NCBI GenBank assembly: GCA_028283725.1
Contig: JAPWKC010000002.1
Span: 467,025 to 531,024 of the forward strand
From: Neorhizobium sp.
GTDB taxonomy: Bacteria > Pseudomonadota > Alphaproteobacteria > Rhizobiales > Rhizobiaceae
DNA: 64,000 bases
Direction: 5' to 3'
This document shows positions 53,440-61,728 of this stretch, in pieces. The translations under genes and the position numbers were made by a program. Position 1 is the stretch's first letter; each line of letters begins with the position of its first letter. A model generated the notes under the pieces. It saw nothing but the letters and a program-made list of their open reading frames with translations, did no database searches and had not been told where the DNA came from.

Positions 53440-54474
53440 ATGAAGGCCATTCGTATCGCCACACTCGCCACCGTTGCCGCGCTTGCCGCAGCCGGCTTTT
53501 CCGCCAGCGCCCAGGCAAAGACGCTCACCATTTCCTGGTGGGGCTATAACGGCGAGAAGATGACGGCCAATATCATCGAGCCGTTCAAGAAGATCTGCGG
53601 CTGCGATATCGTCTTCGAAACCGGCAACAATGCCGACCGCCTGAACAAGCTGAAGCTTCGCGGCGGCAAGGGCGTCGATGTCATCTATCTCTCCGACAGC
53701 TTTTCGCAGCTCGGCATCGAGCAGGGCCTGTTCCAGGAAGTCGATCCGGCCAAGATCCCCAACCTTGCCGATATCTACGAACTCGGCCGTGCGCCGCAGG
53801 GCAAATATGGCCCGGCTTACACGATCGGCCGCGTCGGCCTCGTCTATGACAGCGCCAAGGTCAACCCGCCGATCACCACCTGGGCGGATCTCTGGCGTGC
53901 CGACCTTAAGGGCTCCGTGTCGCTTCCGGGCATCACCACGACCGCCGGCCCGATGGCGGTGATGGAAGCCGGCAAGCATGCCGGCGTCGATCCCTACAAG
54001 GATGCCGACAAGACGTTCGAAGCCGTCACCGCGCTGAAGTCCAACGTGGTGAAGAACTACAATACCGGCTCCGAGCTGGTGAACCTTATCTCGACCGGCG
54101 AAGTGCGCGTCGCCATGGCGCAGGATTTCACGCTCGCTTCCATGCAGGCGGCGGTGAAGACCATGACCTGGGCGAAGCTCAAGGACGGCGATATCGCGAC
54201 GCTCAACACCGTCAATATTCCGAAGGGTTCTGAAAACGCCGATCTCGCCTACCAGTTCATCAACTTCATCCTGTCGAAGGACGTACAGCAGAAGGAAGCC
54301 GAGCAGGGCGTCGATGCACCGATCAGCACGAAGGTCGAGCTGACGCCGGATCAGGCGAAAATCTGGACCTATGGCGCCGAGCAGGTCAACGCCCTTTCAC
54401 GCATCGACTACGCCAAGATGAACGCGGCAAAGACCGACTGGATCGATCGCTGGAACGAGGTCTTCGGCCAGTAA
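53440..54474 (+). CDS. PotD-like periplasmic binding protein of a spermidine/putrescine-type importer
   Basis: This 344-residue binding protein has a Sec signal peptide (MKAIRIATLATVAALAAAG, cleavage near SAQA/K) and a PotD-like mature part (LTISWWGYNGEKMTANIIEPFKKICGCDIVFETGN). ATG at 53440 has AAGGGGAAC upstream; a frame extension to 53344 is non-signal-like. It opens a four-gene ABC operon followed by an M20 peptidase. The family carries polyamines but also other small amines and opine-like molecules, so the ligand is open. Confidence 0.92.
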   Translation: MKAIRIATLATVAALAAAGFSASAQAKTLTISWWGYNGEKMTANIIEPFKKICGCDIVFETGNNADRLNKLKLRGGKGVDVIYLSDSFSQLGIEQGLFQEVDPAKIPNLADIYELGRAPQGKYGPAYTIGRVGLVYDSAKVNPPITTWADLWRADLKGSVSLPGITTTAGPMAVMEAGKHAGVDPYKDADKTFEAVTALKSNVVKNYNTGSELVNLISTGEVRVAMAQDFTLASMQAAVKTMTWAKLKDGDIATLNTVNIPKGSENADLAYQFINFILSKDVQQKEAEQGVDAPISTKVELTPDQAKIWTYGAEQVNALSRIDYAKMNAAKTDWIDRWNEVFGQ

Positions 54475-54511
54475 GCGCATCCGATCTTGTCGCTACGGCT
54501 CGCCCTTCACC

Positions 54512-54588
54512 AAGCCTCTCTCCCCGTAAATGGGGCGAGAGCGAAGCGTGAAGCTGCCCGCAAGGGCGGATGAGGGGCGACGCTGCCG
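54512..54588 (+). repeat. RIME/REP-like intergenic palindromic repeat
   Basis: This 77-base stretch between the binding-protein and permease genes carries two short stems: CTCTCtCCCC with GGGGcGAGAG (54516-54541) and GCCCGCAAGGGC (about 54555-54566), followed by GGATGAGGGG. This CCTCTCCCC...GGGCGGATGAGGGG layout is typical of rhizobial/agrobacterial intergenic mosaic elements. It lies inside an operon, where it may modulate transcript levels. Confidence 0.6.
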
Positions 54589-54640
54589 ACCGGCAGGCCT
54601 GCGTGCAGGCTTTGCCAACGAGGATCTTGAAAGACATCGC

Positions 54641-55465
54641 ATGAACAAGTTCGCCAAATGGGGACTGACGCTGCCAGCGACGATCGCGGTGATCGTTCTG
54701 CTGCTCGTCCCTGTCATCCTGACGATCGCCACCACGTTCGACGAGCCCAAGGGGCCGTTTTCCACCTACGCGGCATTTTTCAACAGCGGCTTTCGCGTCA
54801 ATATCCTGACACGCACATTGCGGATTGCGCTGATCACCACGTCGATCTCGCTGGTGGTCGGATTTCTCGCGGCCTATGTGATTGCCCAAATGCCGGGCCG
54901 GCTGAAATCGCTGGCGATCATCGCTGCGGTCTTCCCGCTCCTGACCGGCGTTGTCGTGCGTTCGTTTGCCTGGCTGATCATTCTCGGCAAGAACGGCATC
55001 GTCAACGACGCGCTGACGGGGCTCGGCATCATCGCCGAGCCGCTCTCCATGCTTTACACGGAGGGATCGGTCATCGTGGCGATGGTCTATCTGTTCGTGC
55101 CGCTGATGATCCTGACGCTCACCGGCGTGCTCGAAGGCATTCCGCGGGACGTGATCGAGGCGTCGTCGTCGCTCGGTGCAAAGCCGGTCGCGACTTTTCT
55201 TCAAGTCATTCTGCCGCTTGCCGTGCCCGGCCTGATCGTCGGCGCGGTCCTGGTCTTCACCGGGAGCTTTACCTCGTATGCAACCCCGCAGCTTCTCGGC
55301 GGCGAGCGCCAGATGATGATGGGCACGCTTCTCTACCAGCGCGCCATGGTGACATTCGACTGGGTCGGCGCATCGACTGTCGCAGCGATCATGGTCGTCA
55401 TCACCATTGCCATCGTCGCGATCATGAGCCGCATGGCGCGGCGCCTCAACCCGATGGCGGTGTAA
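54641..55465 (+). CDS. Polyamine-type ABC importer permease (PotB family)
   Basis: This 274-residue permease has about six spans and begins MNKFAKWGLTLPATIAVIVLLLVPVIL. The EAA loop is IPRDVIEASSSLGAKPVATFLQVILPLAVPGL. ATG at 54641 is used; an ORF extension to 54530 runs through the repeat element. It is directly followed by its partner permease with one base between. Confidence 0.92.
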   Translation: MNKFAKWGLTLPATIAVIVLLLVPVILTIATTFDEPKGPFSTYAAFFNSGFRVNILTRTLRIALITTSISLVVGFLAAYVIAQMPGRLKSLAIIAAVFPLLTGVVVRSFAWLIILGKNGIVNDALTGLGIIAEPLSMLYTEGSVIVAMVYLFVPLMILTLTGVLEGIPRDVIEASSSLGAKPVATFLQVILPLAVPGLIVGAVLVFTGSFTSYATPQLLGGERQMMMGTLLYQRAMVTFDWVGASTVAAIMVVITIAIVAIMSRMARRLNPMAV

Positions 55466-55466
55466 C

Positions 55467-56255
55467 ATGACGGCCAGAATTCACCCCGTCCTCGGCATCC
55501 TGACCGGGATCGTCTTCCTCTTCCTGCTTGCGCCGCTCGTTATCATCGTCGGCGCAGCGTTCAGCGACACGTCCTATCTCACCTTCCCGCCGCGTGGCCT
55601 GACCTTCCACTGGTTCGCCAATATCTTTGCCATCGAGGCGTTCCGAACCACCGCCGTCACCAGTCTCGAAGTTGCCTTCCTCGGAACCGGCCTGTCGCTT
55701 CTGATCGGCGTACCGGCGGCCTACGCGCTCAACCGCTACCGGGTCGAGTTGCCGAAATGGCTTGCGACGCTGTTCGTGCTGCCTATCCTCGTTCCCGAAA
55801 TCGTCTTCGGCTTCTCGCTTTTGAAGTCGATCACCATCGGGCTTGGCCTGCCGGTTCTGCCGAGCCTCATTCTCGGCCATGCGCTGCTCGTCCTGCCCTA
55901 TTCGGTGCGTGTCGTCGGTGCGAGCCTTGCGGCCTTCGATTTCTCCGTCGAGGAGGCGGCGATCAGCCTTGGCTGCCCGCCGGTCAAGACGTTCCTGACC
56001 GTTGTCCTGCCGAATATCCGGGCCGGTGTCATCGCCGCGTTCATTCTGGCCTTCATTACCTCGATCAACGATGTCTCCGTCTCGGTGTTTCTGACCGGGC
56101 CCGGCATCTCTACCCTGCCGATCCAGATCCTTGCGCATATGGAACAGTTCTTCGATCCGACGATCGCGTCCGTATCCGTGCTTTTGATGCTGGTGACAGT
56201 CGGCGTCATGGCCATCGTCGAAGCGACGCTCGGTCTCACCTTCCTCACGAAGTAA
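55467..56255 (+). CDS. Polyamine-type ABC importer permease (PotC family)
   Basis: This 262-residue permease has six spans and begins TARIHPVLGILTGIVFLFLLAPLVIIVGAAF. The EAA loop is FSVEEAAISLGCPPVKTFLTVVLPNIRAGVIAAF. The gap to the upstream permease gene is one base, and a 13-base gap precedes the ATPase gene. It forms the channel with the PotB-type subunit. Confidence 0.93.
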   Translation: MTARIHPVLGILTGIVFLFLLAPLVIIVGAAFSDTSYLTFPPRGLTFHWFANIFAIEAFRTTAVTSLEVAFLGTGLSLLIGVPAAYALNRYRVELPKWLATLFVLPILVPEIVFGFSLLKSITIGLGLPVLPSLILGHALLVLPYSVRVVGASLAAFDFSVEEAAISLGCPPVKTFLTVVLPNIRAGVIAAFILAFITSINDVSVSVFLTGPGISTLPIQILAHMEQFFDPTIASVSVLLMLVTVGVMAIVEATLGLTFLTK

Positions 56256-56268
56256 GAGCAGAACTCCC

Positions 56269-57330
56269 GTGACCGTTTCTCTGACGATCGAAAATCTCTC
56301 CGCCCATTACGGGTCCACCCAGGTTCTGAAGGATCTGTCGCTTTCGGTTGCTGCCGGCGAACTCGTGTCGCTGCTCGGCTCGTCGGGATGCGGCAAGACG
56401 ACCACACTCAGGATCGTCGCCGGTTTCCTGCAACCGACCTCCGGCCATGTCCGGCTCGGCGATCGGGATCTGACAACGCTTGCAGCCCATGCCCGCGATA
56501 TCGGCCTCGTGTTCCAGAACTATGCGCTCTTCCCGCATCTGACAGTCATGGACAATGTCAGTTTCGGCCTGAAGCAGCGTGGCGTCGCCAAGGCCGATCG
56601 TCTGGTTCGCGCCGGTGCGATGCTGGAGCGCGTCGGATTGTCTGCATTGGCTGATCGGCTGCCCTCGGCGCTTTCGGGCGGGCAGAAGCAGCGCGTGGCC
56701 CTTGCCCGCGCGCTCGTCATCGAGCCGCCGCTCCTGATGTTCGATGAACCCCTTTCGAACCTCGACGCGAAGCTTCGTGTCGACATGCGCGTCGAGATCC
56801 GCCAGTTGCAGAAGGCGAACGGTACGACCTCGCTTTACGTTACCCATGACCAGGAGGAGGCATTTTCGATCTCCGACCGCGTCGCGATCATGAATGCCGG
56901 GCGCATCATGCAGCTCGATACACCCGAGGTGCTCTACCAGAAACCGGCCAACGCCTTCGTCGCCCGTTTCGTCGGCTTCGAAAACCTGATCCCGCTGACG
57001 GTCAAGGCACGCGATGGAGCGAACGTGACGGCAGAGGCCGCCGGTGGCGCGTCGCTTAACCTGTCGCAGGACATATTCGGCGCGATCCCCGACCGTTTCA
57101 TGCTTGCTGCCCGCGCCGATGGTCTGGCCGTCAAGGCCGTGGCCGGCAAAGGCATTGCAGCAACGCTCGGCACCCGCACCTATCTCGGCCGCGCCTATCA
57201 GTATCAGTGCAGCACGGCGGTCGGCGATCTCGTTGCCAACGGCACGCTGTCGGAGCCGCTCGAACCGGGCACGGCGGCCGTGCTCGAACCTGTCGCGGAA
57301 CAGTGCTGCATTCTGGCGCCGGAGGCGTAA
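56269..57330 (+). CDS. Polyamine-type ABC importer ATPase (PotA family)
   Basis: This 353-residue nucleotide-binding subunit has Walker A LLGSSGCGKTTTL, signature LSGGQKQRVALARALV, Walker B LLMFDEPLSNLDAKLR and H-loop LYVTHDQEEAF. A C-terminal TOBE-like domain (ARFVGFENLIPLTV; SRYTYLG-like strands) follows. The start is GTG with a modest ribosome site, in the usual PotA position. It completes the four-gene importer. Confidence 0.94.
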   Translation: MTVSLTIENLSAHYGSTQVLKDLSLSVAAGELVSLLGSSGCGKTTTLRIVAGFLQPTSGHVRLGDRDLTTLAAHARDIGLVFQNYALFPHLTVMDNVSFGLKQRGVAKADRLVRAGAMLERVGLSALADRLPSALSGGQKQRVALARALVIEPPLLMFDEPLSNLDAKLRVDMRVEIRQLQKANGTTSLYVTHDQEEAFSISDRVAIMNAGRIMQLDTPEVLYQKPANAFVARFVGFENLIPLTVKARDGANVTAEAAGGASLNLSQDIFGAIPDRFMLAARADGLAVKAVAGKGIAATLGTRTYLGRAYQYQCSTAVGDLVANGTLSEPLEPGTAAVLEPVAEQCCILAPEA

Positions 57331-57368
57331 GCCGCGCCACCGAAACGATAACACGCTTGGAGAACGCC

Positions 57369-58766
57369 ATGCCCGGACCATCGCAGGATCAGATCAGTGC
57401 CGTTCTCCAGCATGTCGATGCTGGTATGGATGAAAGCCTTGCCCGCCTCTTCGACCTCATCCGCATCCCGAGCATCTCCACCGATCCCGCTTACGCGCCG
57501 GAATGCCTGAAGGCGGCAGAATGGCTGTCGCATGATCTGGCCGAGATCGGTTTCGACGCATCGGTGCGGACGACAGACGGTCATCCGATGGTCGTGGCGC
57601 ATCAGCGAGAAGTGACCGGCCCGCATGTGCTGTTCTACGGCCACTACGACGTCCAGCCGGTCGATCCTCTGACACTCTGGACCAGCGACCCGTTCGAGCC
57701 GCGGCTCGAAGCGCTGCCGAACGGTGACACGGCGATCGTCGCGCGAGGCTCCTCCGACGACAAGGGCCAGATGCTGACCTTCGTCGAGGCCTGCCGGGCG
57801 TGGAAGACTGTGACGGGAAGCCTGCCGATCAACGTCTCCATCCTCTTCGAAGGCGAAGAGGAGGCGGGCAGCCCAAGCCTTGCACCCTTCCTCGATAAGA
57901 CGGCCGACGAACTGAAGGCCGATGCCGTCTATGTCTGTGATACGGATATGTGGGATCGCAACACACCGGCCGTTACCACCATGCTGCGCGGCCTCTACAG
58001 CACCGAGATGGAAATCTCAGGCGCCGACCGGGATCTGCATTCAGGCATGTTCGGCAATGCGGCCCGCAATGCCCTGCAGCTTCTGTCAGACGTCATCGCC
58101 AGCCTGCGCACGGCCGATGGCGGTGTCGCGATCGAAGGGTTTTACGATGGCGTCCAAGACTTGCCGGCCGCCGTCAAGGCGCAGTGGCAGCGGCTGCCGT
58201 TCGACGAAAAAGGCTTTCTGTCGGATATCGGGCTCACCATTCCCGCAGGGGAGGCCGGGCGCTCGATCCTCGAACAGGTCTGGGCACGGCCGAGCTGCGA
58301 GATCAACGGCATCAGCGGCGGCTATACCGGCGAAGGTTTCAAGACTGTTATCCCGGCCAAGGCGATGGCGAAGATCTCGTTCCGTCTCGTCGCGGGCCAG
58401 GATCCGGGAAAGATCCGCGATGCGTTCAAGGCCCATGTCGCGGCGCGCATCCCTGCCGATTGCAGCGTAACGTTCAAGGATTTCGGCCTCGCACCGGCAA
58501 CCGTCATGCCGCTGGAAAGCCCGTTTCTGACGAAGACCCTCGGTGCTCTTTCCGAAGAATGGGCGTGCGAAGCGGCGCTGGCCGGCACGGGAGGCTCGAT
58601 CCCGATCATCGGTGAATTCAAACGCCGTCTCGGCTGCGACGCCCTGCTCGTCGGCTTTGCGCGTTTCGACAACCGGGTGCATAGCCCGAACGAAAAATAT
58701 GATCTTTCGAGCTTCCACAAGGGCATCCGCTCCTGGGTGAGGATCCTGGCGGCACTCGCCTCCTGA
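57369..58766 (+). CDS. M20-family dipeptidase/carboxypeptidase
   Basis: This 465-residue M20 metallopeptidase has dinuclear zinc ligands and catalytic residues in FYGHYDVQPVDPLTLW, ARGSSDDKGQM (bridging Asp), the general base in LFEGEEEAGSPSLAPFL, VCDTDMW and a final His near NRVHSPNEKYDL. The lid domain includes EISGADRDLHSGMFGNAARN. It is similar to carnosinase/DUG1-type dipeptidases. ATG at 57369 has TGGAGAA six bases ahead. It ends the ABC operon, suggesting that the imported molecule contains a hydrolysable amide or peptide bond. Confidence 0.93.
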   Translation: MPGPSQDQISAVLQHVDAGMDESLARLFDLIRIPSISTDPAYAPECLKAAEWLSHDLAEIGFDASVRTTDGHPMVVAHQREVTGPHVLFYGHYDVQPVDPLTLWTSDPFEPRLEALPNGDTAIVARGSSDDKGQMLTFVEACRAWKTVTGSLPINVSILFEGEEEAGSPSLAPFLDKTADELKADAVYVCDTDMWDRNTPAVTTMLRGLYSTEMEISGADRDLHSGMFGNAARNALQLLSDVIASLRTADGGVAIEGFYDGVQDLPAAVKAQWQRLPFDEKGFLSDIGLTIPAGEAGRSILEQVWARPSCEINGISGGYTGEGFKTVIPAKAMAKISFRLVAGQDPGKIRDAFKAHVAARIPADCSVTFKDFGLAPATVMPLESPFLTKTLGALSEEWACEAALAGTGGSIPIIGEFKRRLGCDALLVGFARFDNRVHSPNEKYDLSSFHKGIRSWVRILAALAS

Positions 58767-58775
58767 AGACCGGAT

Positions 58776-58792
58776 AAAAAGTATGACTTTTT
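58776..58792. promoter_or_regulatory. AT-rich perfect palindrome before dgoK
   Basis: AAAAAGT-atg-ACTTTTT is a perfect 7-bp inverted repeat nine bases after the peptidase stop codon. The T-run could terminate the peptidase transcript. It could equally be an operator for the dgoK-dgoA unit. No regulator gene is adjacent. Confidence 0.5.
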
Positions 58793-58831
58793 GACGCCTC
58801 CCCCTCGACAGGTCCATTCCTGAAGGGGTAT

Positions 58832-58851
58832 CGAGAACCAACAGGTTCTCG
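58832..58851 (+). other. Hairpin abutting the dgoK ribosome binding site
   Basis: An 8-bp perfect stem (CGAGAACC / GGTTCTCG) with loop AACA ends on the first G of the GGGAGGA ribosome site, which leads to the ATG at 58866. It could tune translation start. Confidence 0.55.
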
Positions 58852-58865
58852 GGAGGAACGTTGAG

Positions 58866-59822
58866 ATGACACAGCCAGCCTCGATCATTGTCGATTGGGG
58901 GACGAGTTCGCTTCGCGCAATGCTCGTCTCCACAACGGGCGAGGTTCTCGATATCCGCGAGCCGAAGAGTGGCGGCATCCAGTTCGTCGAGAACGGCGCC
59001 TTCGAGGCGGCTTTGATGCTGGCCGTCGGTTCGTGGTTTGCGGAAAACGGTCCGCTTCCGGTTCTGGCAAGCGGCATGATCACCAGCCGCAACGGCTGGG
59101 TCGAGGTTCCCTATGTGGATGCACCGGCGGGCCTTGCCGGCCTTGCCACCGGCACGCGGAAGATCACGCTTGAAAACGGCGCGACCGTGACCTTCCTGCC
59201 GGGCATGCGCGATCCCGCGGCACAGCCGTTTCCCGATGTGATGCGAGGGGAAGAGACCCAGATTGTCGGCTTCTGTCTGGCTGCGGCCCACGGCAAGGGT
59301 CTGGACCGCGACTGCACCGTCGTCCTGCCCGGCACGCACAGCAAATGGGCGCGCGTCGCCGCCGGCCGGATCGCCGCCTTCCAGACCTATGCGACAGGCG
59401 AAGTCTTTGCGCTTCTGACGAAGCATTCCTTCATTGCGCGTGCCGAAGAGCCCGAGCCCGGAGCCGAGCCGAACTGGACCGCCTTCGACCGTGGCGTGGC
59501 GTTCGCCGCAAGCGATGCGCCGGCGGCAGATGCGTTTCTTTCGGCCGTCTTCAGTGCCCGCACCGGCATTCTTGCCGGTGCGCTCGCCGCCTCCGACATC
59601 ATGGACTATGTCTCGGGTCTGGTGATCGGCTCGGAATTTCGTCAGGCGCGCGCCGCCGGATGGCACAAGGCCGGTGATACGGTGGGCCTTGTCGGCAACA
59701 ATATCCTCAACACCCGCTATGGCCGCGTGGCACCCTTCTTCGACCTTGTCGTCGAGACCGGTCCGGCCGATGCGGCAAAACGCGGTATCCTGGCGATTGC
59801 CGGGCAGCTTTCAGGAGAATGA
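58866..59822 (+). CDS. dgoK: 2-dehydro-3-deoxygalactonokinase
   Basis: This 318-residue DgoK-family kinase phosphorylates 2-keto-3-deoxy-D-galactonate in the De Ley-Doudoroff galactose route. Landmarks are the ASKHA-type IIVDWGTSSLRAMLV, VLASGMITSRNGWVEVPYVDAPAG, MRGEETQIVG and VVLPGTHSKWARV. The ribosome site GGAGGAA is strong. It lies four bases before the aldolase gene. The dehydratase dgoD and a galactonate transporter are not in this window. Confidence 0.95.
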   Translation: MTQPASIIVDWGTSSLRAMLVSTTGEVLDIREPKSGGIQFVENGAFEAALMLAVGSWFAENGPLPVLASGMITSRNGWVEVPYVDAPAGLAGLATGTRKITLENGATVTFLPGMRDPAAQPFPDVMRGEETQIVGFCLAAAHGKGLDRDCTVVLPGTHSKWARVAAGRIAAFQTYATGEVFALLTKHSFIARAEEPEPGAEPNWTAFDRGVAFAASDAPAADAFLSAVFSARTGILAGALAASDIMDYVSGLVIGSEFRQARAAGWHKAGDTVGLVGNNILNTRYGRVAPFFDLVVETGPADAAKRGILAIAGQLSGE

Positions 59823-59826
59823 GAAG

Positions 59827-60453
59827 ATGTCGATCGCTTTCGATAAGGCCCTGACCGAGTGCAATCTCGTTGCCATCCTGCGCGGTATCACGCCGGGCGA
59901 GGCGGAAGCTGTGGGCGAGGTTCTTGTCGAGGCCGGGTGGCGGATCATCGAAGTGCCGCTCAATTCGCCAGATCCGCTGAAGAGCATAGAGATCCTCGAA
60001 AAGCGGTTTGGTGACAGGGCGCTGATCGGTGCGGGCACGGTCCTGACGCCCGCGCAGGTCACTGACGTTGCGGCAACCGGAGCCGGCGTCATCATCTCGC
60101 CCAATGCCAATCCGGCCGTGATCGAGGCAACCGTCAAGGCCGGTCTTGTCAGCCTCCCCGGCGTCGCGACGCCCACGGAAGCCTTTGCCGCGATCGGGGC
60201 CGGGGCGACCGGCATCAAGATTTTCCCGGCCGAAGCCGTTCCGCCGCATGTGGTGAAGGCATGGAAGGCCGTTCTGCCGAAAAACGTCCCGGTCCTTGCG
60301 GTTGGTGGTATCACGCCGGACAACATGAAGGCCTATGTGGACGCCGGCGCTGCCGGCTTCGGCATCGGCTCGTCGCTTTACAAGCCCGGAATGGATGCCG
60401 ACGCGGTTGCTGCAAAGGCACGGGATTTCGTGGCCGCTATCGGTCGCGTCTGA
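59827..60453 (+). CDS. dgoA: 2-dehydro-3-deoxy-6-phosphogalactonate aldolase
   Basis: This 208-residue KDPG/KDPGal aldolase TIM barrel has an active-site Glu in LRGITPGEAEAVGE, Arg/phosphate contacts in GAGTVLTP, the Schiff-base lysine in ATGIKIFPAEAVPP and VLAVGGITPDNM. It cleaves KDPGal to pyruvate and glyceraldehyde 3-phosphate, using the product of the adjacent DgoK. ATG at 59827 has AGGAG about ten bases ahead, overlapping the end of dgoK. The adjacency to dgoK favours DgoA over the Eda (KDPG) role. Confidence 0.94.
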   Translation: MSIAFDKALTECNLVAILRGITPGEAEAVGEVLVEAGWRIIEVPLNSPDPLKSIEILEKRFGDRALIGAGTVLTPAQVTDVAATGAGVIISPNANPAVIEATVKAGLVSLPGVATPTEAFAAIGAGATGIKIFPAEAVPPHVVKAWKAVLPKNVPVLAVGGITPDNMKAYVDAGAAGFGIGSSLYKPGMDADAVAAKARDFVAAIGRV

Positions 60454-60479
60454 ATGCGGCCAATGGCATAAAACAAATG

Positions 60480-60508
60480 TTGACGCCATAAACTATTGTT
60501 GCAATATC
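60480..60508 (+). promoter_or_regulatory. Candidate sigma-70-type promoter for psuK-psuG
   Basis: TTGACG (60480-60485) and AATATC (60503-60508) are spaced by 17 bases in the AT-rich gap after dgoA, 41 bases before the psuK ATG. This suggests the pseudouridine genes can be transcribed separately from the dgo genes. Confidence 0.45.
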
Positions 60509-60549
60509 TGGGCGATGCGATAGGCATCCGCGAACAGGTAGCAATCTTG

Positions 60550-61692
60550 ATGGAAGACGCGCAGGTTGATCTCGCGCCGCAGGAGGCGGCGGTGCTTGAT
60601 ATCATCAAAGCCAATCCGTTTGCGGGCCAGCAGGAGATAGCGACCCAGCTCGGGCTGGCGCGTTCGACTGTTGCTGCCCATATCGTCCAGCTGATGCAGA
60701 AGGGCCATATTCTCGGGCGCGGTTATGTCATGCCGACAGAGACCCGTGCCGTGGTGATCGGCGGGGCGGTGCTCGACCGGAAGTACAAGGCCTGCCAGAC
60801 AGTCGTGCTCGAAACCTCCAACCCGGTGGAAAGCAGCCGCAGCATGGGCGGCGTGGCGCGCAACGTCGCCGAAAACCTTTCGCTTCTCGGCACCGCGACG
60901 ACCTTCGTGTCGATCGTCGGCGATGATGAAGGTGGACGTTCCCTGCTGCGCCACATGCGAGAGCGCGGCATAGACGTGAGCCAGGTGGCCGTGACCGGCG
61001 AACGGCCGACGGCCGAATATGCGGCCATCCTCGATCCCGAAGGCGAACTGGTGATCGGCATCGCCGACATGGGCATTTTCGATCTCTTCGCCGCTCATCA
61101 CATCGAACGGATCTGGCCGCATCTGGCGTCTGCCAGCGTCGTGTTTGCCGATTGCAATCTCCCCGCCGAAACGCTGTCGGCCCTGATCGCCAAGCGACGC
61201 GATGGACGCTTCAGGCTTGCGATCGATGCTGTTTCGACGCCGAAAGCCGTTCGTTTGCCGCGGGATCTCAGCGGCATCGATCTGATCTTCATGAACCTCG
61301 ACGAAGCCAATGCGGTTCTGCGCCGTGAAGGGGCCGATCGCATCGAAAATGCCGGAGAGGCTGCGCTTGCGCTTCAGGCAGCTGGCGTGCGCGAGGCCGT
61401 CGTCAGTATCGGCGCGCAGGGCATCGCGGTGGCCGGAACGGCCGGTCTGCGGCATTTCCCGGCGGTCAAGGCATCGCCGGTCGATATCACCGGTGCTGGC
61501 GATGCGATGATTGCCGGCACGCTCGACCGGCTGATTGCCGGCGATGATCTCTATACCGCCGCACGGAGTGGTGCGCTTCTCGGAACGCTGACCACCGAAA
61601 GCTCAGCCAGCGTCCATCCCGAACTCTCCGCCCGCTTCCTGGAAGCGAACATGCACAGGCTTGCCAGCGATCCGGCTCGTGCGATCGCCTAA
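60550..61692 (+). CDS. psuK: Pseudouridine kinase-type PfkB kinase with N-terminal helix-turn-helix
   Basis: This 380-residue protein has a MarR/winged-helix-like N-terminus (LAPQEAAVLDIIKANPFAGQQEIATQLGLARSTVAAHIVQLMQKGHILGRGYV) fused to a PfkB ribokinase domain. Kinase landmarks are MGGVARNVAENLSLLG, the substrate-site lid and VDITGAGDAMIAG with catalytic Asp318. It phosphorylates pseudouridine to its 5'-phosphate for the next gene product. E. coli YeiI-type PsuK homologues share this fusion. ATG at 60550 has AGGT about ten bases ahead; an upstream TTG at 60496 would add 18 unconvincing residues. Confidence 0.9.
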   Translation: MEDAQVDLAPQEAAVLDIIKANPFAGQQEIATQLGLARSTVAAHIVQLMQKGHILGRGYVMPTETRAVVIGGAVLDRKYKACQTVVLETSNPVESSRSMGGVARNVAENLSLLGTATTFVSIVGDDEGGRSLLRHMRERGIDVSQVAVTGERPTAEYAAILDPEGELVIGIADMGIFDLFAAHHIERIWPHLASASVVFADCNLPAETLSALIAKRRDGRFRLAIDAVSTPKAVRLPRDLSGIDLIFMNLDEANAVLRREGADRIENAGEAALALQAAGVREAVVSIGAQGIAVAGTAGLRHFPAVKASPVDITGAGDAMIAGTLDRLIAGDDLYTAARSGALLGTLTTESSASVHPELSARFLEANMHRLASDPARAIA

Positions 61693-61728
61693 CCTATCAT
61701 CAGGCCCATCATCAAAGGATTTGACGAC

